A stretch of 44,596 nucleotides of DNA, from assembly GCA_028290305.1 (NCBI GenBank), contig JAQGKC010000209.1:1-44596 (forward strand). Direction: 5' to 3'. The position numbers and the translations under genes were made by a program. Position 1 is the stretch's first letter; each line of letters opens with the position of its first letter. Positions 34,557 to 41,646 of the stretch are shown here, piece by piece. A model generated the notes under the pieces. The model saw nothing but the letters and a program-made list of their open reading frames with translations. It did no database searches and was not told where the DNA came from. The stretch comes from Bradyrhizobium sp. (lineage in GTDB: Bacteria > Pseudomonadota > Alphaproteobacteria > Rhizobiales > Xanthobacteraceae).

Positions 34557-36908
34557 ATGAAGATCGCAATCATCGGCGGGGGGCCGGCCGGCCTCTATTC
34601 CGCGATCCTGCTCCGGAAGCAGCGGCCGAACGCCGAGATCAGCGTCTATGAACGCAATCGCGCCGACGATACGTTCGGGTTCGGCGTGGTGTTCTCCGAT
34701 GCGACATTGGACAATTTCGAAAAACACGACCCGCCGAGCTATCGCCGCATCACCCAGGAATTTGCCTATTGGGACGATATTGCCGTGCACTTCCGCGGCA
34801 CGGTGCATCGGGTCGGCGGCAACGGCTTTTGCGGGTGCTCGCGGCGCGCGCTGCTGCTGATCCTGCAGGAGCGGGCGCGCGAGCTTGGTGTCGCCCTGCA
34901 TTTCGAGACCGAAATCGACAACGAGGCTCGATTCGCCGACGCGGATCTCGTCATCCTTGCCGACGGCATCAACAGCCGCTTCCGCGAAAAATACATCGAC
35001 CATTTCGAGCCCGAGGTTGACGTCCGCGCCAATATGTTCGCCTGGATGGGCTCGACCCGGCCGCTCGACGCCTTCACCTTCGTCTTCCAGGAGACCGAGT
35101 GGGGCCCGTTCATTGCGCACGCCTATCAGTACGAAGCGGGGCGCTCGACCTGGATTTTCGAGACCGATCCGGAGACGTTCGCGCGTGCCGGGCTTGTCGG
35201 CCTCGACGAGAAGCGGTCGGCCGACCGCATGGCGGAGATTTTCGGCTGGTTTCTCGAAGGACATCCGCTACTCATCAACCGCTCGATGTGGCGCAATTTT
35301 CCGATGATCCGCAGCAAGCGCTGGGTCAGGGACAACATGGTGCTGTTGGGGGACGCCAAGGCGACCGCGCATTTCTCGGTCGGGTCCGGCACTAAGCTTG
35401 CGATGGAAGACGCGATTGCGCTGTCCGATGCCATGCAGCGCGCGCCGACCATTGCCGCAGCCCTCGAACAATACGAGCATGGACGTCGCGAGGAGGTTGA
35501 AAAGACCCAGCACGCGGCCGACGTCTCGCTGGTCTGGTTTGAGCACGTCGATCGCTTCTGGGATTTCGACCCGGTCCAGTTTGCTTTCGGCGTGATGACG
35601 CGCGCGAAGGCGATCACCTATGACAATCTGACCTTGCGGGCGCCTGATTTCGTCGCCGAGGCCGACAAGGCCTTTGCCAGGCAGGTTCGCGCGAGGGGAT
35701 TTGACGTCGACGTCGAGAAGCCCGCCGCCCCGATGTTCCAGCCATTGCGGCTGCGCGAGATGGAGCTTTCCAACCGCGTGGTGGTGTCGCCGATGTGCAT
35801 GTACTCGGCGAACGAGGGCGTGCCGGGCGATTTTCACCTGGTGCACTATGGATCGCGCGCCGTCGGCGGCGCCGGCTTGATCTTCACCGAGATGACCTGC
35901 GTTGGCCGCGACGCACGCATCACTCCGGGCTGTGCCGGTCTGTGGAACGACGAACAGGAAGCGGCCTGGCGCCGTATCGTCGATTTCGTGCACGCCAATT
36001 CGGCAGCGAAATTTGCGCTCCAACTCGGTCACGCCGGGCGCAAAGGCGCGACAAAGCTGATGTGGGACGGCATGGACCGTCCGCTGGAACAGGGCGGCTG
36101 GGACGTCGTGTCGGCATCTCCCATTCCCTATTTCCCCGACAGCCAGGTACCGCGCGAGATGGATCGCGCGGCGATGGACGCGGTCAAAGCGTCGTTTGTC
36201 GCAGCGGTCGAACGCGGCAAACGCTGCGGCTTCGACATGCTGGAATTGCATTGCGCCCACGGCTATCTGCTTGCGAGCTTCATCTCGCCACTCACCAACA
36301 AGCGCACCGATGCCTATGGCGGCTCGCTCGACAATCGCCTGCGATTCCCCCTGGAAGTCTTCGAGGCGATACGTGCGGCGTGGCCGACGCACAAGCCAAT
36401 GTCGGTGCGCATCTCCGCGACCGATTGGGCCGATGGCGGCATCACCGGTGATGACGCCGTGCTGATCGCGCGGGCCTTTGCCGAGGCTGGCGTCGACTTG
36501 GTCGACGTATCGACCGGGCAGACCGTGCGCGACGCGCAGCCGATCTATGGCCGCATGTTCCAGACCCCGTTCTCCGACCAGGTCCGCAACGAGGCGCGCG
36601 TCGCCACCATGTGCGTCGGCAACATCACGACCGCCGACCAGATCAATACCATCCTTGCTGCCGGACGCGCCGATCTGGTGGCGCTGGGCCGTCCCCATCT
36701 GGTCGATCCGGCGTTCACGATGAAGGCTGCCGCCTGGTACGGCGCGACAGGAGTGTTCTGCCCGCCGCAATATCTGCCCGGAAAAGAGCAGATTTTCCGC
36801 AACAGCGTGCGCGACAGGCAGGATTTCGAGGACCTGAAAATTAAGGCTAAGCCGAGGACCAGGGCCGAGCTGAAAGCGGAGGCGGCAAAGCCGCTTGCCG
36901 CGGAATGA
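34557..36908 (+). CDS. Fused FAD monooxygenase / old-yellow-enzyme reductase (2-aminobenzoyl-CoA monooxygenase/reductase or salicylyl-CoA 5-hydroxylase type)
   Basis: A 783-residue two-domain flavoenzyme. Domain 1 (about 1-385) is a class A FAD hydroxylase: GGGPAG at 7-12, the DG motif at 136-137 (LADGINSR) and the GD motif at 265-266 ([24 protein letters not shown]). Domain 2 (about 393-770) is an old-yellow-enzyme reductase: SPMCMYS with Cys414, [35 protein letters not shown] and [12 protein letters not shown]. The same fusion and length occur in Azoarcus 2-aminobenzoyl-CoA monooxygenase/reductase, which hydroxylates and then reduces the ring of the CoA thioester. Close relatives are often named salicylyl-CoA 5-hydroxylase. 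The RidA and ligase genes favour the amino substrate. CGGAG precedes ATG 34557. Confidence 0.9.
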   Translation: MKIAIIGGGPAGLYSAILLRKQRPNAEISVYERNRADDTFGFGVVFSDATLDNFEKHDPPSYRRITQEFAYWDDIAVHFRGTVHRVGGNGFCGCSRRALLLILQERARELGVALHFETEIDNEARFADADLVILADGINSRFREKYIDHFEPEVDVRANMFAWMGSTRPLDAFTFVFQETEWGPFIAHAYQYEAGRSTWIFETDPETFARAGLVGLDEKRSADRMAEIFGWFLEGHPLLINRSMWRNFPMIRSKRWVRDNMVLLGDAKATAHFSVGSGTKLAMEDAIALSDAMQRAPTIAAALEQYEHGRREEVEKTQHAADVSLVWFEHVDRFWDFDPVQFAFGVMTRAKAITYDNLTLRAPDFVAEADKAFARQVRARGFDVDVEKPAAPMFQPLRLREMELSNRVVVSPMCMYSANEGVPGDFHLVHYGSRAVGGAGLIFTEMTCVGRDARITPGCAGLWNDEQEAAWRRIVDFVHANSAAKFALQLGHAGRKGATKLMWDGMDRPLEQGGWDVVSASPIPYFPDSQVPREMDRAAMDAVKASFVAAVERGKRCGFDMLELHCAHGYLLASFISPLTNKRTDAYGGSLDNRLRFPLEVFEAIRAAWPTHKPMSVRISATDWADGGITGDDAVLIARAFAEAGVDLVDVSTGQTVRDAQPIYGRMFQTPFSDQVRNEARVATMCVGNITTADQINTILAAGRADLVALGRPHLVDPAFTMKAAAWYGATGVFCPPQYLPGKEQIFRNSVRDRQDFEDLKIKAKPRTRAELKAEAAKPLAAE

Positions 36909-36968
36909 CTGGTTATGCGACGTTCAAGGGGCATTTACGCAGCCCCGGTTTGAGTGGAGTTGAAGGCA

Positions 36969-38213
36969 ATGAAAGCGATTATCGTCGGTGGCGGTATCGG
37001 CGGCCTTACCACTGCGTTGATGTTGCGGGCTCGCGGCATTGATTGCGAGGTGTTCGAGCAGGCCGATGGCATTCGCGAACTCGGCGTCGGCATCAATACG
37101 CTGCCGCATGCAATCCGCGAACTTGCCGGGATCGGTCTGCTGGATCGCCTCGACGACGTTGCGATCCGTACCGCCGAGTTGTTCTATCTGACGCGCCACG
37201 GGCAACAGGTCTGGCACGAAAAACGCGGGCTTGCTGCCGGCCATGACGTGCCGCAATTTTCCATCCACCGTGGCCGCCTGCAGGGCGTCATTCATCAAGC
37301 CGTGGTTGAACGGCTGGGGGCCGACGCCATTCGGACCGGCTGCCGGCTTGGTTCGTTCACCCAGGACGAGGGCGGGGTGACCGCTTATTTCTTCGACCGT
37401 AGCGGCGCTCACGTGCACACGGCCCGCGGCGACATCCTGATCGGCGCGGACGGCATCCATTCCCAAGTTCGGCAAACGCTGTTTCCCGAGGAGGGGCCGC
37501 CCTGCTGGAACGGCTTGATGCTGTGGCGCGGCGCGGCCGATTGGCCGGTCTTCCTGACCGGGCAGTCGATGGTCATCGCGGGGGGCCTGAACGCCAAGGC
37601 GGTGGTCTATCCGATCGCCGAGGGTTCGAGCCCCGCAAGCCGGCTGACGAACTGGGCCGTGCTGGTCAGGGTCGGCGACGGCACCGCGCCGCCGGCGCGT
37701 CGGGAGGACTGGTCGCGGCTCGGCAGACCGGAAGAACTGATGCCCTATGTTTCCGGCTTTTCGATCCCGCAAGTCGATTTCGCGGCCCTGGTGCGCGCCA
37801 CGCCGGAGTTCTGGGAGTACCCCTGCTGCGACCGCGATCCGCTGCCGCACTGGTCGAGCGGCCGCGTGACGCTGCTCGGCGACGCCGCGCATCCGATGTA
37901 TCCCGTGGGATCGAATGGCGCGTCGCAGGCCATCCTCGACGCGCGGTGCCTTGCCGATGCGCTTGCCCGCTCAGAGCATCCGCGCCAGGCGCTGGCAGCC
38001 TACGAGAAGCAAAGACTGCCGATGACGGCCGACATTGTTGCGTCGAACCGCCGAGGTGGGCCGGAGGGCGTGATCGATGCTGTCGAGCAGCTTGCGCCGC
38101 AAGGCTTCACCGATATCGACACCATCCTGAATTACGAGGCCCGCGAGGCCATCGTACGCGGTTACGCCACGCGCGCGGGATTTGCGGCCCGCGTGGTGGC
38201 GCGGCAATCCTAA
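36969..38213 (+). CDS. FAD-dependent aromatic monooxygenase (PhzS/salicylate-hydroxylase-like)
   Basis: A 414-residue single-component flavin hydroxylase. GGGIGG at 7-12, the DG motif at 161-162 (GADGIHSQVRQTLFP) and the GD motif at 304-305 (LLGDAAHPMYPVGSNGASQAILDA) are intact. The MYPVGSNGASQAI stretch resembles PhzS- and quinolone-type monooxygenases, which hydroxylate N-heteroaromatic or aryl-carboxylate rings. ATG 36969 has GGAG nine bases upstream; the GTG at 36954 is less likely. It lies 60 bases after the fused monooxygenase/reductase gene and faces the cupin gene. It may make a hydroxylated precursor that yields anthranilate, but the substrate is unknown. Confidence 0.88.
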   Translation: MKAIIVGGGIGGLTTALMLRARGIDCEVFEQADGIRELGVGINTLPHAIRELAGIGLLDRLDDVAIRTAELFYLTRHGQQVWHEKRGLAAGHDVPQFSIHRGRLQGVIHQAVVERLGADAIRTGCRLGSFTQDEGGVTAYFFDRSGAHVHTARGDILIGADGIHSQVRQTLFPEEGPPCWNGLMLWRGAADWPVFLTGQSMVIAGGLNAKAVVYPIAEGSSPASRLTNWAVLVRVGDGTAPPARREDWSRLGRPEELMPYVSGFSIPQVDFAALVRATPEFWEYPCCDRDPLPHWSSGRVTLLGDAAHPMYPVGSNGASQAILDARCLADALARSEHPRQALAAYEKQRLPMTADIVASNRRGGPEGVIDAVEQLAPQGFTDIDTILNYEAREAIVRGYATRAGFAARVVARQS

Positions 38214-38225
38214 CGTTTTAAACTG

Positions 38226-38678
38226 TTATGCTGGTGGAGGCGGCAAGAAGTGGATGTTATGCTCGGCTGCGAGCTTGACCACGTCATCAGGATTTTGCTG
38301 CTTCATGTTGTGGATCGCCCAGAACAGATCATAGAGGCGCCGGGTCGGCGACACCCAGAACAGCGTCTTCGCGTTTTGCTCTGATTTGTTGAAGATGCCG
38401 TGCGGCTTGCCCATCGGAAGGCGCACCGTGTCGCCAGCGGTTGCGAACTCCTCGGCGCCATCCAGCATGAACTCGAGCCGGCCTTCCAGAATGTAGAGAT
38501 ATTCGTCCTGGTCGGGATGGATATGCGGCGGCACGAAGGTGCCGGGCGGGAACGTCGCGTGCCAGGAGAAGCTGTGCTCGGTGCGAGTCTTCGGCACATA
38601 GGTCTGGCCGAGAATGTTCCAGCTAATTCCTTGAATGCCTTCGTTGGCGCGCGTGATGCCGGCGATCTCGGTTTTCAT
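38226..38678 (-). CDS. Small metal-binding cupin protein
   Basis: A 150-residue single-domain cupin. Both cupin motifs match their consensus exactly: motif 1 from Gly46 to Gly66 with His52, His54 and Glu59, and motif 2 from Gly82 to Asn97 with His93. A 3-His/1-Glu metal site is therefore expected. The aromatic-rich C terminus (RRLYDLFWAIHNM) is not part of the basic fold. It follows an orphan ABC receptor gene on the same strand (39-base gap), and so probably shares its promoter. It could be a dioxygenase of the quercetinase kind, an isomerase, or a ligand-binding protein. Its close convergence with the FAD monooxygenase gene (12 bases) suggests a common pathway but does not prove it. Confidence 0.88.
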   Translation of the reverse strand: MKTEIAGITRANEGIQGISWNILGQTYVPKTRTEHSFSWHATFPPGTFVPPHIHPDQDEYLYILEGRLEFMLDGAEEFATAGDTVRLPMGKPHGIFNKSEQNAKTLFWVSPTRRLYDLFWAIHNMKQQNPDDVVKLAAEHNIHFLPPPPA

Positions 38679-38717
38679 GTGTTGGTTCCCTTCTTGTTCA
38701 CTGTGCCGGACGCAACG

Positions 38718-39890
38718 CTATTTGCCCGGCGCGCAATCCTTGGCGTAACGGTCACCGTAATTCTCGAACACTTTTTGGACGATCTCGGTCTGGAATTTCC
38801 CATCCGGGCGCTTGGCGACCTTGGTCAGGTAAAAATCCTGGACGGGATAGCCGTTCGCGCTGAACTTGAAGCCGCCGCGCAGCGAGATGAAGTCGGCCTT
38901 CTTCAACTCGGCTGCGACCGCATCCTTGTTGCTGAGATCGCCTTTGACAGCCTTCACCGCGCTGTCGATCAGCATCGCGGCGTCATAGGCCTGCATGGCA
39001 TAGGTGCCGGGTACGCCGCCATAGGCGGCTTCATAGCTGGCGACGAACTTCTTGTTCTGGGGATTGTCAAGATTGGGCGCCCAGTTCGCGCCGCCGAACA
39101 TGCCGATCGCGGCATCCTGCTGCGCGGGCAGTGTCGATTCGTCGACGGTGAAGGCCGAGAGCACGGGAATGCTGTCGGCGAGCCCGGCCTGCCGGTACTG
39201 TTTCACGAGGTTCACCCCCATGCCGCCGGGCACGAACGTGAACACGGCATCGGGCTTGAGCGAAGCGATCTTGGAAAGCTCAGGCTGGAAGTCCAGCGTG
39301 CCGAGCGGCATGTAGGATTCTTCGACGACCTCGCCCTTGTAGTCGAGCTTGAAACCGGCGGCGGAATCCCGTCCGGCCTGATAATTGGGAACGAGGAGAT
39401 AGACCCGCTTGTAGCCGCGGTCTTGGGCGACCTTGCCGAGGATCTCGTGGACTTGGTCGTTCTGATAGGAGGTCACATAGAAGAACGGGCTGCATTCCTT
39501 GCCGGCGTAGCTCGAGGGGCCGGCGTTCGGACTGATCAGAAAAGTCTTGTTATCGATGACCGGCTTATGAATTGCCTGCAGAATGTTGGAGAAGATCGGG
39601 CCGACGACGAAATCGACCTTGTCGCGCTCCAGTAGGCCCTTGACCTTGGTCACCGCCGCATCAGGTTTCAGTTCGTCGTCGACCACGCTGACTTCGACAT
39701 CCTTGCCGCTCATCTTGCCGCCGAGGTCTTTCACCGCGAGCGCAAAGCCGTCGCGTGCCTGCTGGCCGAGCCCCGCGGCGGCCCCCGACAGTGTGACGAT
39801 CACGCCGATTTTGATCTTGTCCTGCGCGAGCGCGGGTTGGGCTGCAACGCTCAACAAAACCGCAAGACCGGCCAACCTCAACTGATTCAT
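38718..39890 (-). CDS. Periplasmic substrate-binding protein, Liv type, without adjacent permease
   Basis: A 390-residue type I receptor. The N terminus MNQLRLAGLAVLLSVAAQPALAQ is a Sec signal with an AxA-type cleavage site, unlike the Tat signals of the other two Liv receptors. The mature part begins IKIGVIVTLSGAAAGLGQQARDG. VVGPIFSNILQAIHKP and GTYAMQAYDAAMLIDSAVKA are also typical, and this branch includes aromatic-acid receptors. ATG 39890 is preceded by GGGGAG. No permease or ATPase gene adjoins; the downstream partner is the cupin. It may dock onto one of the Liv permeases in this window or one outside it. Divergent transcription from the MarR gene and operator A suggest induction by the pathway substrate. 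Confidence 0.91.
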   Translation of the reverse strand: MNQLRLAGLAVLLSVAAQPALAQDKIKIGVIVTLSGAAAGLGQQARDGFALAVKDLGGKMSGKDVEVSVVDDELKPDAAVTKVKGLLERDKVDFVVGPIFSNILQAIHKPVIDNKTFLISPNAGPSSYAGKECSPFFYVTSYQNDQVHEILGKVAQDRGYKRVYLLVPNYQAGRDSAAGFKLDYKGEVVEESYMPLGTLDFQPELSKIASLKPDAVFTFVPGGMGVNLVKQYRQAGLADSIPVLSAFTVDESTLPAQQDAAIGMFGGANWAPNLDNPQNKKFVASYEAAYGGVPGTYAMQAYDAAMLIDSAVKAVKGDLSNKDAVAAELKKADFISLRGGFKFSANGYPVQDFYLTKVAKRPDGKFQTEIVQKVFENYGDRYAKDCAPGK

Positions 39891-40042
39891 GACAACTCCC
39901 CTGATCCGCGGCTCGGGCGACGCCGGAGCCGCGACCGCCTTGTCCCCGATCGCAAGCTTATTCCGATGATGGCTGTGGCCGCAAGCAAGGCAACCGCACA
40001 TCGCGCTTCATCTCAAGCGGCATGCAAGCTGCGCGCCAGTTG

Positions 40043-40056
40043 TTTTAAGCCTAAAG
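40043..40056. promoter_or_regulatory. Candidate MarR operator A
   Basis: TTTTA-AGCC-TAAAG lies in the 291-base divergent region between the receptor gene (start 39890) and the MarR gene (start 40182). It matches the TTTA-N4-TAAA consensus seen at 34514 and 41556. The position suits autoregulation of the MarR gene and control of the receptor-cupin operon. Confidence 0.6.
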
Positions 40057-40105
40057 AATTTCCGATATACGAAGGCCATTTTGACTTGCAGGTGGCTCCG
40101 AATTA

Positions 40106-40119
40106 TTTGAAGGTCAAAA
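40106..40119. promoter_or_regulatory. Candidate second MarR operator A2
   Basis: TTTGA-AGGT-CAAAA is a weaker version of the same palindrome. Its centre is 63 bases from the centre of operator A, which is six helical turns, so two dimers could bind on the same face of the DNA. It ends 62 bases before the MarR start codon. Confidence 0.4.
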
Positions 40120-40181
40120 CGATCGGCCGAGGTTCGGGCGTGTGGCACGGCCGGAAGGCTCCAGGCAGTTATGATTGCATC

Positions 40182-40676
40182 ATGATCCTTGATTCCGAGA
40201 CCAAGGCCGTCGAACTCCCGGAAGATCATGCCGATGAACTTCGGCTCTGGCTGCGCCTGCTGACCTGCACGACCCTGATCGAGGGCGAGGTGCGCAGCCG
40301 GCTGCGGGAGCGGTTCGACGTCACGCTGCCGCGCTTCGACCTGATGGCGCAGCTCGACAAGGTGCCTGACGGCATGACGTTGTCGGACGTCTCCAAGCGC
40401 ATGATGGTGTCGAACGGCAACGTCACCGGGCTGGTCGAGCGCCTCGTCGAATCCGGCCATCTCGACCGGCGCACATCCGATTCCGACCGCCGAGTGCAGG
40501 TGATTCGTCTGACGAAAATCGGCCGCGCGGAATTTCGCAAGATGGCGGCCGAGCACGAGACCTGGATCGCCGACATCTTTTCCGATCTTAGTCCCAAAGA
40601 TGTTCGCGAATTAATGCGGTTGTTGGCGAAAACCAAAGGCTCGGCTCAGAAGGCCGTCAGCCGGCGGGTGCCATAA
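40182..40676 (+). CDS. MarR-family transcriptional regulator
   Basis: A 164-residue winged-helix regulator. ATG 40182 gives MILDSETKAVELPEDHADELRLWLRLLTC; the frame is open much further upstream, but that part covers the divergent promoter region. The recognition region reads MTLSDVSKRMMVSNGNVTGLVERLVESGHLDRRTSDSDRRVQVIRLTKIGR, the complete MarR HTH and wing with the DxR signature. Relatives sense aromatic acids or their CoA thioesters. The stop is three bases before the next gene, so regulator and hydrolase are co-transcribed. It is the best candidate to bind the TTTA-N4-TAAA sites of this region. The ribosome site is weak, so the start is somewhat uncertain. Confidence 0.92.
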   Translation: MILDSETKAVELPEDHADELRLWLRLLTCTTLIEGEVRSRLRERFDVTLPRFDLMAQLDKVPDGMTLSDVSKRMMVSNGNVTGLVERLVESGHLDRRTSDSDRRVQVIRLTKIGRAEFRKMAAEHETWIADIFSDLSPKDVRELMRLLAKTKGSAQKAVSRRVP

Positions 40677-40679
40677 CCC

Positions 40680-41495
40680 GTGGCAGGGGTCGACTACGAG
40701 ATCGAATACAACAACCGGGCGAGGGTTCCGGAAAACCCTGTGCTGATGGCAGGTTGGACACGGGATGCCGCTGCTTATCGCGAAACGCATGCCCCACGCG
40801 CGATCCCTTATGGGCCACGCGTCCGTAACACGATCGATTTGTTTCCCGGCGGCGACCACGGGCCAATCGTTGTTTTCATCCATGGTGGATACTGGCAGGC
40901 GCTGGACGGTTCCTCGTTCAGCCACTGCGCGCGGGGGCTGAATGCCCATGGCATCGGCGTTGCGATTCCGACCTACGATCTTTGTCCGCAAGTGACGGTG
41001 GACGAGATCATTCGGCAGATGCGCGCGGCGACGCAAGAGCTAGCGCGGCTCGGCCGCTCGCTTGTGATCAGCGGCCATTCCGCTGGAGGCCATCTTGCCG
41101 CCTGCATGTTGGCGACCGATTGGCCGGCTTATGACGCTTCGCTGCCGAAAGACCTCGTCATCGCGGCTTATGCCATTTCGGGCCTGTTCGACCTCGTGCC
41201 GCTGGTCGAGACCTCGATCAACAAGGCGTTGCGGCTAGACGAAACAACGGCAAAGGCCGCGAGCCCTTTGTTCTGGAAGCCGCCTGGGGGCGTCAGTCTC
41301 GACGCGGTGGTCGGCGGCAACGAAAGCGCGGAATATTTTCGCCAGAGCCGAACCATGGTCGAGCACTGGGGCGCAGCCGGCGTGACCACCCGGTTCGGCG
41401 TCGTTTCCGATGCCAACCATTTCACCGCGATCGCGCCGCTCGCCGATCCGGCTTCGCGGATGGTCGAGCGACTGAGGGAACTGGCCGGGCGCTGA
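40680..41495 (+). CDS. Alpha/beta hydrolase of the kynurenine-formamidase-like (HGGYW) group
   Basis: A 271-residue serine hydrolase. The oxyanion motif HGGYW (68-72), nucleophile Ser134 in GHSAGG and His247 in DANHF are seen; an acidic residue near 208-215 would complete the triad. HGGYW is typical of the AFMID-type N-formylkynurenine formamidases. The start is GTG 40680, three bases after the MarR stop, giving MAGVDYEIEYNNRARVPE, which fits the family N terminus. Located between the regulator and the anthranilate-type CoA ligase, it could release anthranilate from N-formyl- or N-acylanthranilate, or kynurenine from its formyl form. Both are inferences. Confidence 0.86.
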   Translation: MAGVDYEIEYNNRARVPENPVLMAGWTRDAAAYRETHAPRAIPYGPRVRNTIDLFPGGDHGPIVVFIHGGYWQALDGSSFSHCARGLNAHGIGVAIPTYDLCPQVTVDEIIRQMRAATQELARLGRSLVISGHSAGGHLAACMLATDWPAYDASLPKDLVIAAYAISGLFDLVPLVETSINKALRLDETTAKAASPLFWKPPGGVSLDAVVGGNESAEYFRQSRTMVEHWGAAGVTTRFGVVSDANHFTAIAPLADPASRMVERLRELAGR

Positions 41496-41542
41496 GAGGT
41501 CGTGCAGCCAAACAAAGCGCTGAATTGCCCAGATTTGAGGTA

Positions 41543-41570
41543 TTGCACCTAATTGTTTTAAGTATAAAAT
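41543..41570 (+). promoter_or_regulatory. Promoter with overlapping candidate MarR operator B
   Basis: TTGCAC (41543-41548) and TAAAAT (41565-41570) are separated by 16 bases, the same geometry as the promoter at 34501. The perfect palindrome TTTTA-AGTA-TAAAA (41556-41569) covers the -10 hexamer. This is the most symmetric of the four operators and precedes the CoA ligase and RidA genes. Confidence 0.65.
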
Positions 41571-41646
41571 GTTTAGGAATAAAGCGCTGCCGGGCGTCCG
41601 CGAATGGGTCTCAAGCCTTTCACCGGGAAAGCGAGGGGCGATGCAA

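Noticed and set aside
36928..36946. GGGGC/GCCCC hairpin between the fused monooxygenase/reductase and the FAD monooxygenase genes as a terminator
   Set aside because: The stem is only five base pairs with a nine-base loop and no U-tract, so chance occurrence in GC-rich DNA is likely.
38214..38225. TTTTA-like half-site in the gap between the FAD monooxygenase and the cupin gene
   Set aside because: Only one arm of the palindrome is present, and the gap lies between two convergent stop codons where no promoter is needed.
41569..41646. N-terminal extension of the CoA ligase from ATG 41569
   Set aside because: This ATG lies at the end of the operator and inside the -10 hexamer, so it would not be in the transcript from that promoter. 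ATG 41647 has a good ribosome site.
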